DNA of 64,000 bases from the NCBI RefSeq assembly GCF_002920615.1, contig NZ_PQSU01000007.1:186001-250000 (forward strand), given 5' to 3'. Below are positions 35,964 through 45,994 of this stretch, piece after piece. The position numbers and the translations under genes are program-made. Position 1 is the first letter of the stretch; each line of letters starts with the position of its first letter. Under the pieces are notes generated by a model. It worked only from the letters and a program-made list of their open reading frames with translations, searched no databases and was not told the origin of the DNA. Source of the stretch: Streptomyces sp. Ru62. Lineage in GTDB: Bacteria > Actinomycetota > Actinomycetes > Streptomycetales > Streptomycetaceae.

Positions 35964-37463
35964 ATGGATCGCGTGGACCTCACACCCCCCGACGGCGCCG
36001 TCGGCCGCCGCGCCGACGCGTACGCGACCGCGCCCCTGCTCAACTGCCTGCTGCGGGAGGTCGCCGAACCCCTGCCGGACGCCGGGGACCGCAGCGTCCA
36101 CCGGCTGCCGGACGGCCGGCTGCTACGGGTGCGCCCCGGGCGGCGCCCCGCCGACCCCGAGCTGTACACGGCCGGGACCTGGCACCGCGTCGGCCACTCG
36201 GAGCTGGTCAAACTGGTCGCCGAGGAGCTGCGCCGGCACACCGGGCTGCCCGGCGGCGACCTGCCCGCCGAGATGATCGACAGCCGGGACGCGATCGCCG
36301 CCCTGCTCACCGCCCGCGCCCGGGCCACGGCGCCCGAGGACCCGTACCTGCGCTCCGAGCAGTCCCTGCTCACCGGCCACCCCCACCACCCGGCCCCCAA
36401 GGCGCGCGGCGGCGGCCCGGTCGCGTCCTGGCTGCCGTACGCCCCCGAGGCGCACGCCCGGTTCCCGCTGACGCTGCTCGGCGTCCGCGAGGACCAGGTG
36501 GCCGAGGAGGGCGACACCCGGGCCCTGGACGCCCTCGGCACCGCCCCGCCCGGCTACCGGCTGCTGCCCGCCCATCCCTGGCAGCTCGACCTCGTCGCCC
36601 GCGATCTCGCGCCCGCCTTCGCCGACGGCCGGCTGCTGCGGCTGGGCACGACCCCGTTCGACACCTGGCCCACGGCCGCCGTCCGCACGGTGTACGAGCC
36701 GCGCCGCGACCTGTTCCTGAAGTTCAGCCTGGACGTCCGCATCACCAACGACATCCGCCGGCTGTGGCGCCACGACCTGCGCAAGCTGCGCCGCACCGAC
36801 ACCGCCGCCCGGCACGCCTTCGCGGCGATGGGCCCGCCCGCGGCCTGGCTCAGCGACCGCGGCTACCGCACCGCCGCGTTCGCCTTCGAGGAGCTGGCCG
36901 TCCTGGTCCGCGACGGGCTGCGCGGGCACCTGCTGCCGGGCGCCACCCCGCTGCTAGCGGCGGGCCTCGCCGAGGGCTTCGACGGCAGCCCGCTCGCCGC
37001 CGCCACCGACCCGGCCGCCTGGTGGGAGGCGTACCTGCGGCAGGTCGTGCCGCCCGCCCTGACCGCGTTCGACGACCACGGGGTGGTCCTGGAGGCCCAC
37101 CTGCAGAACACGCTCGTCGCCGTGGACGCGGCCGGCACGCCCGTGCAGGCCCTGTTCCGGGACGCGGAGGGCGCCAAGCTGCTGCCGGACGTCACCCGGG
37201 CCGCCGGCTGGGAGCGACTGGTGTACTGCCTGGTCGTCAACCACCTCACCGAGATCGCCGGCGCCCTCACCGACCACCACCCCGGCCTCGACCCCTGGCC
37301 CGCCGCCCGCCGGGAACTCGCCCGCCACGACCTCCCCGAGATCCCCGCGCTGCTCACCGCCCCCACCCTGCCGGGCAAGACCAACCTGCTCCTGCGCTGG
37401 ACGGCCGCGGACGGCGCGGACGCCCGCTATCTGCCGCTGCCGAACCCGCTGGCCGGTGCCTGA
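35964..37463 (+). CDS. IucA/IucC-family (NIS) siderophore synthetase, second copy
   Basis: A 499-aa synthetase with the same motif order as its divergent neighbour: TGHPHHPAPKARGG, AHPWQ, KFSLDVRITNDIRR, EAHLQNTLVAV, and a C-terminal KTNLLLRW. The two proteins are clearly different types, since the neighbour has NCRSR where this has PAPKARGG, so they may perform successive condensations on one scaffold. The ATG at 35964 follows a purine-rich GGACGAAGAACGA. The HipA-like kinase follows 20 bp later but seems to have its own promoter. Confidence 0.9.
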   Translation: MDRVDLTPPDGAVGRRADAYATAPLLNCLLREVAEPLPDAGDRSVHRLPDGRLLRVRPGRRPADPELYTAGTWHRVGHSELVKLVAEELRRHTGLPGGDLPAEMIDSRDAIAALLTARARATAPEDPYLRSEQSLLTGHPHHPAPKARGGGPVASWLPYAPEAHARFPLTLLGVREDQVAEEGDTRALDALGTAPPGYRLLPAHPWQLDLVARDLAPAFADGRLLRLGTTPFDTWPTAAVRTVYEPRRDLFLKFSLDVRITNDIRRLWRHDLRKLRRTDTAARHAFAAMGPPAAWLSDRGYRTAAFAFEELAVLVRDGLRGHLLPGATPLLAAGLAEGFDGSPLAAATDPAAWWEAYLRQVVPPALTAFDDHGVVLEAHLQNTLVAVDAAGTPVQALFRDAEGAKLLPDVTRAAGWERLVYCLVVNHLTEIAGALTDHHPGLDPWPAARRELARHDLPEIPALLTAPTLPGKTNLLLRWTAADGADARYLPLPNPLAGA

Positions 37464-37483
37464 CCTGCCGTAGTCTGGCCGGT

Positions 37484-38398
37484 GTGCTGCGCGACGTGAC
37501 TGCTGTTCGATACGTGACCCCGCTCCACTCCGGCGGCTCCGTGCCCGGAGTCGTGGAGGCCGACGACGACGGCACCTACGTCGTGAAGTTCACCGGTTCC
37601 GCGCAGGGGCACAAGGCGCTGGTCGCCGAGATCATCGTCGGTGAACTCGCCCGCGCGCTCGGCCTGCGCTTCCCCGAGCTGGTCCTCGTGCACTTCGACC
37701 CGGCCATCGCCGCCGGGGAGGAACACCAGGAGGTGCGCGAGCTGCACAGCGCCAGCGCGGGCGTCAACCTCGGCATGGACTATCTGCCGGGCGCCCGGGA
37801 CTTCACCCCGGAGATCGCCCGGACGTTCCCGGTGGACCCGCAGGAGGCCGGCCGGATCGTCTGGCTGGACGCGCTGACCGTGAACGTCGACCGTACGGTC
37901 CACAGCTCCAACCTGATGGTCTGGCCCACGCTCGGGACCGCGCCCGCTCGCCTGTGGCTCATCGACCACGGCGCCGCCCTCGTCTTCCACCACCGCTGGG
38001 ACACCACGGCCCCGGGCCGGCGGTACGACTTCCGGCACCACGCCCTCGGCCACTACGGCCCCGACGTGCGCGCCGCCGACGCCGAACTGGCGCCCCGGGT
38101 GACCGAGGAGCTGCTGCGCGCGATCGTCGCCGAGGTGCCGGACGCCTGGCTCGCCGAGGACGCCGGGTTCGCCACGCCCGACGACGTCCGGGACGCCTAC
38201 GTCGGCTACCTCCTGGACCGGGTGCGGCTCTCCCCGGAGTGGCTGCCCACCGACTTCCCGAGCCGCGAGGAGCTGGCCGCCGAGGAGGCCGCCCGCGCGC
38301 GGAAGACACAGGCGGGCCGGCCGGACTGGCTGAAGCGGGTGCCCGACCTGCACGGCAAGCCGGCGGCGGAACAGGACTGGTCGGTGCACCTCGGATGA
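37484..38398 (+). CDS. HipA-family kinase
   Basis: A 304-aa protein of the short HipA-like kinase group. Landmarks are the N-terminal VVKFTGSAQGHKALVAEIIVGELARALGL, the catalytic-loop-like LDALTVNVDRTVHSSNLMVW and the metal-binding aspartate in LWLIDHGAAL. No HipB-type antitoxin is adjacent and it lacks the usual full-length HipA N-terminal domain, so it need not be a toxin. The GTG at 37484 is 8 nt after a TAGTCT -10 box (37471-37476), which suggests leaderless translation; a second GTG follows at 37496. Convergent with the malate synthase gene. Confidence 0.82.
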   Translation: MLRDVTAVRYVTPLHSGGSVPGVVEADDDGTYVVKFTGSAQGHKALVAEIIVGELARALGLRFPELVLVHFDPAIAAGEEHQEVRELHSASAGVNLGMDYLPGARDFTPEIARTFPVDPQEAGRIVWLDALTVNVDRTVHSSNLMVWPTLGTAPARLWLIDHGAALVFHHRWDTTAPGRRYDFRHHALGHYGPDVRAADAELAPRVTEELLRAIVAEVPDAWLAEDAGFATPDDVRDAYVGYLLDRVRLSPEWLPTDFPSREELAAEEAARARKTQAGRPDWLKRVPDLHGKPAAEQDWSVHLG

Positions 38399-38402
38399 CC
38401 CG

Positions 38403-38438
38403 CCGAGTGGCCCCGGGACGTCCCCCGGGGTCACTCGG
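38403..38438. terminator. Bidirectional terminator
   Basis: CCGAGTGGCCCCGGG (38403-38417) pairs with CCCGGGGTCACTCGG (38424-38438) with one G-T position, loop of 6 nt. It lies between the convergent HipA-like kinase and malate synthase genes. Confidence 0.85.
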
Positions 38439-38450
38439 ACGGGGCTGGCC

Positions 38451-40076
<1,626 letters not shown>

Positions 40077-40158
40077 GAGCTGTCACTTCCTTCAGCGGTG
40101 GCACCTCGTGCCAAGGGGCACGAACAGGACGGTGAGCGCCGACTGTGCGGACAGGCGC

Positions 40159-40194
40159 TTCTGATCAGTGGATAGTAGTTTCCTCATCGTGGAA
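40159..40194. promoter_or_regulatory. Paired 15-bp operators of malate synthase gene (putative AllR sites)
   Basis: TTCTGATCAGTGGAT (40159-40173) and TTCCTCATCGTGGAA (40180-40194) fit TTC(C/T)-N7-GGAA, the first with one mismatch at its last base. Centres are 21 bp apart. The second lies in the -35/-10 spacer and the first overlaps the -10, so bound repressor would block polymerase. Confidence 0.7.
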
Positions 40195-40211
40195 GTTCAA
40201 TGGTTTGTTGA
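40172..40211 (-). promoter_or_regulatory. Malate synthase promoter with element over the -35
   Basis: On the minus strand TTGAAC (40200-40195) and TACTAT (40177-40172) are 17 bp apart. The -35 forms the end of TCAACAAACCATTGA (40211-40197), a variant of the palindrome at the uricase-operon and catalase promoters. Confidence 0.6.
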
Positions 40212-40260
40212 TGTCGAGATTCTCCGGGTCGAGGCATGGTGGCGCCCCGTGCCACCCCGG

Positions 40261-40869
40261 TCACCGCAGGCGGCTCAGGTCGGCCTCCGTGTCGATGTCG
40301 TACGGCTCGGCGACGTCCGCGCACTCCACGAGCCGGATCTCCCCCTCGTGCGCCTTCAGATAGGCCCGCGCCCCGCGGTCCCCGGTGGCCGTCCCGGCGA
40401 TGCCCGCCCAGTGCGCCGCACCGAACAGCACCGGATGCCCGCGTACCCCCGCGTAGGCGGCCGAGGCCAGGGACGTCTCGTCCTCGCAGGCGCCGAGCAC
40501 CCGGGCCGTCGCGGCCGGCCCGATGCCGGGCTGGTCGACCAGGCTCACCAGGGCCGCGCGGACGCCCGTACCGGCGAGGGAGGCCAGCCCCGCGCGCAGC
40601 GAGGAGCCCATGCCCGCCGCCCAGTCCGGGTTGTCCACCAGCACACAGCCGTCGAGCCGGGCGCGCTGCCGGACCTCGTCCGCGGCGGCGCCCAGCACCA
40701 CGTGGATCCGCTCGCACCCGGCCGCGCGCAACACCCCGACCGCGTGCTCGACCAGGGGCCGGCCCCGGTGCGGAAGCAGTGCCTTGGGGCGCCCGCCGAG
40801 CCGTCTGCCGCCGCCGGCGGCGAGCAGCAGCCCCGCGACACCCCCCTGGAGATCCTGGTTGTCCGTCAT
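40261..40869 (-). CDS. MobA/MocA-like NTP transferase
   Basis: A 202-aa nucleotidyltransferase. The N-terminal LLLAAGGGRRLGGRPKALL is the NTP-binding signature, followed by LVDNPDWAAGMGSSLRAG and SLVDQPGI, both typical of MobA-like enzymes that activate molybdenum cofactor for xanthine dehydrogenase-type enzymes (MocA, PucB). A role in xanthine oxidation to urate would fit the surroundings, but no xanthine dehydrogenase gene is in the window. Glucose-1-phosphate-type or CoA-type transferases are less likely. The ATG at 40869 (MTDNQDLQGG) gives the standard family length. Confidence 0.85.
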   Translation of the reverse strand: MTDNQDLQGGVAGLLLAAGGGRRLGGRPKALLPHRGRPLVEHAVGVLRAAGCERIHVVLGAAADEVRQRARLDGCVLVDNPDWAAGMGSSLRAGLASLAGTGVRAALVSLVDQPGIGPAATARVLGACEDETSLASAAYAGVRGHPVLFGAAHWAGIAGTATGDRGARAYLKAHEGEIRLVECADVAEPYDIDTEADLSRLR

Positions 40870-41013
40870 GGGTCCTGCATACCCGACGGCCGTGGATTCG
40901 GCCGGTTTTCCGGCGCCGCTTCCGTTGGGCTGAAATTCGGTCCGCGCTGTGGCGCTCCCGCACGGGGTGGCGTTTACTGGCCCGCGCACGACGGCGTGTC
41001 AGGGGGGAGGGCT

Positions 41014-41367
41014 GTGTTGCGGAGCTTGGGGCAGAGGCCGGTGACCGGCAGCGACGAGGACCCTAGGGTGGCGGAACTGCGGACCGCGGTGTCCCGTCTG
41101 CGCCGCGAACTCGCCGCGCTGCCCGCGGACTTCCCCGACCGGGTGATAGCGGAGGACGAACTCGCGGCGCTGGCCGCGATGGCCGCCGGCGGCCTGCCGG
41201 AGATCCCGCGCCTGCGCAGCTCCCTGTTGCTGGTCGCCGGCGCCATCGGTTCGGTGAGCGCGCTGGCCCGGGGGCTGTCCCAGGTGCGCGACGCGGTGGA
41301 CCTGTTCGGCGAACCGCCCCGTGACCGGGCCCCGCGACGCCGGGCGGATCCGGACGCCGGGGCCTGA
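41014..41367 (+). CDS. DUF5955-like small protein
   Basis: A 117-aa protein. The central part (VAELRTAVSRLRRELAALPADFPDRVIAEDELAALAAMAAGG) is helical, and SLLLVAGAIGSVSALARGLSQVRDAVDLFG is a hydrophobic amphipathic segment. I recognise it as the DUF5955 pattern of Streptomyces, of unknown function. The GTG at 41014 has GGGGGGAGGG just upstream. It is convergent with a small membrane protein gene 7 bp away. Confidence 0.75.
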   Translation: MLRSLGQRPVTGSDEDPRVAELRTAVSRLRRELAALPADFPDRVIAEDELAALAAMAAGGLPEIPRLRSSLLLVAGAIGSVSALARGLSQVRDAVDLFGEPPRDRAPRRRADPDAGA

Positions 41368-41374
41368 CCGTCCG

Positions 41375-41797
41375 CTAGGGCCGCTCGTCGCCCCGGCAGC
41401 CCGCCGCCGACGGCATGTCCCGGCAGACCTGGTCCTGGTGGGACTGCGCGGCGGCCCCGCCGAAGACGATGAGGCACACCAGGGTGGCCATGACGGCCTG
41501 GGTGGCCACCGTGACGACGGCACCGGCCCGCGCGGCGATCAGGCCCGCCACGAGGGCGAGGACGCCGACTCCGCCGGCCGCGGCCAGGTAGTTCCACAAG
41601 GGGTCGGTCGTGGCGGTCTCGGCCGTGTCGAAAGTCCACCCGGACAACGCCCACAGCCCGAAGATCACCACCAGGGCGACCAGCTCCAGGAACACCAGCC
41701 CGCACCCGGCTCCGACATCGGCCCCCCGGTCGGCGCGGCGGTGGGGTCCGGGACCGTCGGTGGCGTCGAAGGCGGGCGGGGCGACGGGGAGGTCCAT
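41375..41797 (-). CDS. Small membrane protein (DUF6234-like)
   Basis: A 140-aa protein with three membrane helices (GLVFLELVALVVIFGLWALSG, YLAAAGGVGVLALVAGLIAA and VATQAVMATLVCLIVFGG) after a 30-residue charged N-terminus. It ends in a short external tail with two Cys (QVCRDMPSAAGCRG). The pattern fits DUF6234-type Streptomyces membrane proteins. The ATG at 41797 has AGGGTGG upstream. Function unknown. Confidence 0.75.
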   Translation of the reverse strand: MDLPVAPPAFDATDGPGPHRRADRGADVGAGCGLVFLELVALVVIFGLWALSGWTFDTAETATTDPLWNYLAAAGGVGVLALVAGLIAARAGAVVTVATQAVMATLVCLIVFGGAAAQSHQDQVCRDMPSAAGCRGDERP

Positions 41798-42249
41798 ACC
41801 GCCACCCTGCCCGGGCGGGCGGAGGGGGCGCATGAGCACGGGTACTCAGCCGGGGGCGAGCCGGGACGCAGATGCGATGCCCGGTGCCCCCGCCGCCGGG
41901 GCGTGCCCGGGAGGTCCGGCACCGGTCGGCGGCGGCAGGCGGTGCCGGACGTCGTGCAGGGCGTCCTCTGAAGCGGCCGCGGGCTCGCCGTGGCCGGGCG
42001 AGCCGGACGGACCCGAGTGCCCGTCGCCCTCGAAGCGGACGCCCCGGCCTCCCTGGACACAGGCATCAGCTCTCGGCGTCGCAGGGGGCAGCTCCGGAGG
42101 TCGTGCGGATCGGCCCCCGAGGTCGTGCTGATCGGCTCCCGAGGTCGCGCGGGCCAGCCCCCGACGCCGTACGGGGCAGCCCTGGCCGTCGGGGTGGGCG
42201 ACGGCCTCCTCGCGGTGGCGGCACTCGACGTACCGGCGCCGTACCCCCG
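41798..42249. other. 450-bp region without a recognisable gene
   Basis: Open frames exist on both strands but their translations are low-complexity and none has a family motif or sensible start. The only structure I see is three 22-bp direct repeats at 42097-42162. It may be a remnant between the allR gene and the small membrane protein. Confidence 0.5.
42097..42162. repeat. Three imperfect 22-bp tandem repeats
   Basis: Units start at 42097, 42119 and 42141 and share GAGGTCG(T/C)GC with the ending C(C/T)CCC or similar. The period of 22 is not a multiple of three, which argues against a coding repeat. Confidence 0.7.
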
Positions 42250-43047
42250 TCAGCCCTGGTTCTGGCTGACCAGTGCGGCCGACAGTTCGTCGGCGATCTG
42301 CTGGAGCACGGGCACGATCTTCTCCGTGGCCGCTTCGGTGACCCGTCCCGCCGGTCCGGAGATGGAGATGGCGGCCGCCGTGGGGGAGTCCGGCACGGAC
42401 ACCGCGAGGCACCGCACCCCGACCTCCTGCTCGTTGTCGTCCACGGCGTAGCCCAGCCGCCGCACCTCCTCCAGCGCCGCCAGGAACCCCTCCGGCGTGG
42501 TGATGGTCTTCTCCGTGGCGGCCGGCATGCCCGTCCGGGCCAGCAGCGCCCGCACCTCGTCGTCCGGCACCCCGGCCAGCAGCGCCTTGCCCACGCCGGT
42601 CGAGTGCGGCAGCACCCGCCGGCCGACCTCGGTGAACATCCGCATCGAGTGCTTCGAGGGCACCTGGGCCACGTACACGATCTCGTCCCCGTCGAGCAGC
42701 GCCATGTTCGCCGTCTCGCCGGTCTCCTCCACCAGCCGGGCCAGGTACGGCCGCGCCCAGGTGCCGAGCAGCCGGGAGGCGGACTCGCCGAGGCGGATCA
42801 GCCGGGGCCCGAGGGCGTAGCGCCGGTTGGCCTGCTGACGGACGTAACCGCAGGCGACCAGCGTGCGCATCAGCCGGTGGATGGTCGGCAGCGGCAGCCC
42901 GCTCGCCGCGGACAGCTCGCTCAGCCCCACCTCGCCGCCCGCGTCCGCCATCCGCTCAAGCAGGTCGAAGGCGCGCTCCAGGGACTGCACCCCGCCGGCG
43001 GCGGAGGGCTTGGCGGAGTCGGTGGTGCTGGCGCTGGACGTCGGCAC
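42250..43047 (-). CDS. allR: IclR-family transcriptional regulator of allantoin catabolism (AllR)
   Basis: A 265-aa IclR protein: N-terminal winged helix (QSLERAFDLLERMAD, SGLPLPTIHRLMRTLVACGYVRQ, about 20-85) and C-terminal effector domain (about 95-260, with HSTGVGKALLAG and SVPDSPTAAAISISGPAGRV). The GTG at 43047 has AAAGGA 7 nt upstream. It is divergent from allantoinase. IclR proteins often bind as dimers of dimers to paired palindromes, and pairs with 21-bp spacing occur before gcl, hyi, aceB and allB. In S. coelicolor an IclR protein named AllR has been reported to control allantoin pathway genes; I assign the name by context and family. The likely effector is allantoate or glyoxylate. 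Confidence 0.88.
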   Translation of the reverse strand: MPTSSASTTDSAKPSAAGGVQSLERAFDLLERMADAGGEVGLSELSAASGLPLPTIHRLMRTLVACGYVRQQANRRYALGPRLIRLGESASRLLGTWARPYLARLVEETGETANMALLDGDEIVYVAQVPSKHSMRMFTEVGRRVLPHSTGVGKALLAGVPDDEVRALLARTGMPAATEKTITTPEGFLAALEEVRRLGYAVDDNEQEVGVRCLAVSVPDSPTAAAISISGPAGRVTEAATEKIVPVLQQIADELSAALVSQNQG

Positions 43048-43100
43048 GGCGCGTTCCTTTCGGGACTGGCGGGGAGAGCAGAAGCCTACCCGGCAGTCGG

Positions 43101-43129
43101 TTGACTCCCTGCTTGTACGTAGCTACGTT
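43101..43129 (+). promoter_or_regulatory. Promoter upstream of allantoinase
   Basis: TTGACT (43101-43106) and TACGTT (43124-43129) are 17 bp apart and read toward allB. The predicted start, near 43136, falls inside the first operator. The leader would be about 185 nt, so a second promoter closer to the gene is possible. Confidence 0.5.
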
Positions 43130-43163
43130 CTGCTTGCTGGAATTCTAATTCCGCTTTGTGGAA
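43128..43163. promoter_or_regulatory. Paired 15-bp operators of allB (putative AllR sites)
   Basis: TTCTGCTTGCTGGAA (43128-43142) and TTCCGCTTTGTGGAA (43149-43163) have centres 21 bp apart and cover the -10 and start point, the same geometry as at gcl. They lie in the region between allR and allB and could control both. Confidence 0.75.
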
Positions 43164-43240
43164 ACGTCCAGACCTGATGGCGCTTCGATGCCGCCCAGAA
43201 GTGTGCCTCTTGACGGCGGGGGAGCGGGAGTGAAGACTCC

Positions 43241-43257
43241 TTCAACAGAACGTTGAA
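43241..43257. promoter_or_regulatory. Second palindrome before allantoinase
   Basis: TTCAACAGAACGTTGAA has perfect 6-bp arms and resembles the TCAACA-N3-TGTTGA element of the uricase and catalase promoters. TTGAAG (43253-43258) could be a -35, but I see no good -10 after it. Confidence 0.55.
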
Positions 43258-43321
43258 GTCCGTTACGTGGGTGTAAATCCCGTTTCCTGGACGTAAAACG
43301 GCGGTAGAGAGAGGGGTTCGG

Positions 43322-44662
43322 GTGTCCGACGCTGAACTGGTGCTGCGCTCCACGCGCGTGATCACTCCGGAAGGGACACGGGCCGCCACCGTCACCGTGT
43401 CCGCCGGGACGATCACGGCCGTCCTGCCGTACGACGCCGAGGTCCCGGCCGCCGCCCGCCTGGAGGACGTCGGCGACCACGTCCTGCTGCCCGGCCTGGT
43501 CGACACCCACGTGCACGTCAACGACCCCGGCCGCACCGAGTGGGAGGGCTTCTGGACCGCCACCCGCGCGGCGGCGGCCGGTGGCATCACCACCCTGATC
43601 GACATGCCGCTCAACTCCCTGCCACCGACCACCACGGTCGAGCACCTGCGCATCAAGCAGGACGTCGCCCGGGACAAGGCACACATCGACGTCGGCTTCT
43701 GGGGCGGTGCCCTGCCCGACAACCTCAAGGACCTGCGCCCGCTGCACGACGCCGGCGTCTTCGGCTTCAAGGCATTCCTGTCCCCGTCCGGCGTGGACGA
43801 GTTCCCGCACCTCGACCAGGAGCGGCTCGCTCAGTGCCTGGCCGAGATCGCCGGGTTCGACGGGCTGCTCATCGTGCACGCCGAGGACCCGCACCACCTG
43901 GCCGCGGCCCCGCAGCAGGGCGGCCCCAGGTACGCCGACTTCCTCGCCTCCCGCCCGCGCGACGCCGAGGACACCGCCATCGCGAACCTCATCGCACAGG
44001 CCCGGCGCCTGAACGCGCGCGTGCACGTACTGCACCTGTCCTCCAGCGACGCCCTGCCACTGATCCGCGCCGCCCGTGCCGAGGGCGTCCGCATCACCGT
44101 GGAGACCTGCCCGCACTACCTCACCCTGACCGCCGAGGAGGTCCCGGACGGCGCCAGCGAGTTCAAGTGCTGCCCGCCCATCCGCGAGGCCGCCAACCAG
44201 GACCTGCTCTGGGAGGCGCTCGCCGACGGCACCATCGACTGCGTGGTCACCGACCACTCGCCGTCCACCGCCGACCTGAAGAGGGACGACTTCGCCACCG
44301 CGTGGGGCGGCATCTCCGGCCTCCAGCTCAGCCTGTCCGCCGTCTGGACCGAGGCCCGCGAGCGCGGCCACGGCCTGGAGGACGTCGTGCGCTGGATGTC
44401 CACGCGGACCGCCGGCCTGGTCGGCCTCGGCGCCTCCAAGGGCGCCATCGCCCCGGGCCACGACGCCGACTTCGCCGTCCTCGCCCCCGACGAGACCTTC
44501 ACCGTCGACCCGGCCGGCCTCCAGCACCGCAACCCGGTCACCGCCTACGCCGGCCGGACCCTGTACGGCGTCGTCCAGTCCACCTGGCTGCGCGGCGAAC
44601 GCATCGTCGCCGACGGCGAGTTCACCGCGCCGCGGGGCACGCTGCTCGCCCGCCCCCAGTGA
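43322..44662 (+). CDS. allB: Allantoinase
   Basis: A 446-aa dihydroorotase-like amidohydrolase that opens allantoin to allantoate. The binuclear zinc site is intact: His63 and His65 in [11 protein letters not shown], the carboxylated Lys150 in GFKAFLSP, His186 in VHAED, His238 in HVLHLSS and Asp311 in VTDHSPS. The NDPGR and SPSGVDEFP stretches separate it from hydantoinases. The GTG at 43322 has GAGGGG about 7 nt upstream. Allantoicase follows 50 bp later and they are probably co-transcribed. Confidence 0.95.
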   Translation: MSDAELVLRSTRVITPEGTRAATVTVSAGTITAVLPYDAEVPAAARLEDVGDHVLLPGLVDTHVHVNDPGRTEWEGFWTATRAAAAGGITTLIDMPLNSLPPTTTVEHLRIKQDVARDKAHIDVGFWGGALPDNLKDLRPLHDAGVFGFKAFLSPSGVDEFPHLDQERLAQCLAEIAGFDGLLIVHAEDPHHLAAAPQQGGPRYADFLASRPRDAEDTAIANLIAQARRLNARVHVLHLSSSDALPLIRAARAEGVRITVETCPHYLTLTAEEVPDGASEFKCCPPIREAANQDLLWEALADGTIDCVVTDHSPSTADLKRDDFATAWGGISGLQLSLSAVWTEARERGHGLEDVVRWMSTRTAGLVGLGASKGAIAPGHDADFAVLAPDETFTVDPAGLQHRNPVTAYAGRTLYGVVQSTWLRGERIVADGEFTAPRGTLLARPQ

Positions 44663-44715
44663 CCCACCACCGCAACCGCACCCGGCCGACCCGCAGAGAG
44701 GACCCACTGATCACC

Positions 44716-45831
44716 GTGACGGCGACTGAGAGCTTCACCGGCGACGCGAACCCCTACGGAGGCGGCGACCCGTACGCGGACTACCGCACCGCCGACTTCC
44801 CCTTCACCCGGTACGCCAACCTCGCCGACCGGCGGCTCGGCGCCGGTGTCATCGCCGCCAACGACGAGTTCTTCGCCCAGCGGGAGAACCTGCTGGTGCC
44901 CGAGCGGGCCGAGTTCGACCCCGAGCACTTCGGGCACAAGGGCAAGATCATGGACGGCTGGGAGACCCGCCGCCGGCGCGGCGCCTCAGCCGAGCACCCG
45001 TGGCCGACCGCCGAGGACCACGACTGGGCGCTGGTCCGCCTCGGCGCGCCCGGTGTGATCCGCGGGATCGTCGTCGACACCGCCCACTTCCGCGGCAACT
45101 ACCCGCAGGCCGTCTCGGTCGAGGCCGCGTCCGTACCCGGCTCGCCGTCCCCGGAGGAGCTGCTGGGCGACGACGTGAAGTGGACGACGATCGTCCCGCG
45201 CACCGCCGTCGGCGGCCACGCGGCGAACGGCTTCGCCGTCTCCGTCGAGCAGCGCTTCACGCACCTGCGGGTCAACCAGCACCCCGACGGGGGCATCGCC
45301 CGCCTGCGCGTGTACGGCGAGGTGGTCCCCGATCCCGAGTGGCTGGCGGTCCTCGGCACCTTCGACGTGGTCGCCCTGGAGAACGGCGGCCGGGTCGAGG
45401 ACGCCTCCGACCTGTTCTACTCCCCGGCCACCAACACCATCCAGCCGGGCCGCTCCCGCAAGATGGACGACGGCTGGGAGACCCGCCGGCGCCGCGACCA
45501 GGGCAACGACTGGATCCGCTACCGGCTCGTCGCCCGGTCCCAGATCCGCGCGATCGAGATCGACACGGCTTACCTGAAGGGCAACAGCGCCGGCTGGGCC
45601 TCGGTGTCCGTGAAGGACGGGGAGGACGGCGAGTGGCGGGAGATCCTGCCCCGCACCCGCCTCCAGCCGGACACCGACCACCGCTTCGTCCTGCCCGAGC
45701 CGGCGGTCGGCACCCACGCGCGGATCGACATATTCCCCGACGGCGGCATCTCCCGCCTGCGCCTGTTCGGCTCCCTGACCGAGCAGGGCGCGAGCGGCCT
45801 CGCCGCCCGCCACCAGGAACTGGGCGGCTGA
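44716..45831 (+). CDS. alc: Allantoicase
   Basis: A 371-aa protein of two repeated allantoicase jelly-roll domains; each repeat has the signature DGWETRRRR (about residues 80 and 255) and a late HPDGGI-ARLRVYGE or FPDGGI-SRLRLFG stretch. It hydrolyses allantoate to ureidoglycolate and urea. Start choice is uncertain. GTG 44716 (VTATESFTGD) matches the family, but the purine-rich AGAGAGG is 15 nt away. A CTG at 44707 would be spaced better and add three residues. Ureidoglycolate lyase and urease genes are not in the window. A 12-bp hairpin follows the gene. Confidence 0.93.
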   Translation: MTATESFTGDANPYGGGDPYADYRTADFPFTRYANLADRRLGAGVIAANDEFFAQRENLLVPERAEFDPEHFGHKGKIMDGWETRRRRGASAEHPWPTAEDHDWALVRLGAPGVIRGIVVDTAHFRGNYPQAVSVEAASVPGSPSPEELLGDDVKWTTIVPRTAVGGHAANGFAVSVEQRFTHLRVNQHPDGGIARLRVYGEVVPDPEWLAVLGTFDVVALENGGRVEDASDLFYSPATNTIQPGRSRKMDDGWETRRRRDQGNDWIRYRLVARSQIRAIEIDTAYLKGNSAGWASVSVKDGEDGEWREILPRTRLQPDTDHRFVLPEPAVGTHARIDIFPDGGISRLRLFGSLTEQGASGLAARHQELGG

Positions 45832-45850
45832 TCCCCGCGCTGACGCCCTT

Positions 45851-45892
45851 CCCACGCGCGTGTGCGCGCCGATGCCCGTCCACGCGCGTGGG
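45851..45892 (+). terminator. Hairpin after allantoicase
   Basis: CCCACGCGCGTG (45851-45862) and CACGCGCGTGGG (45881-45892) are perfect 12-bp arms with an 18-nt loop, 19 nt after the alc stop. Confidence 0.65.
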
Positions 45893-45994
45893 ACGTCCCG
45901 GCCGGACAGCACCGGGGTCTCCCGCGCGTCACCCGCGCGGACCCCTGTTCCGGGCTGCCGGAACTCTTCCCTCCTCCCTTCGCGTTCTCCCCAC

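Noticed and set aside
41872..42249. Open frames on both strands between the small membrane protein and allR
   Set aside because: Translations are Arg/Pro/Gly-rich without motifs, starts lack ribosome sites, and the 22-bp repeats break the frame period.
43281..43300. CGTTT...AAACG inverted repeat just before allantoinase
   Set aside because: The arms are only 5 bp with a 10-bp gap and match no other site in the window.
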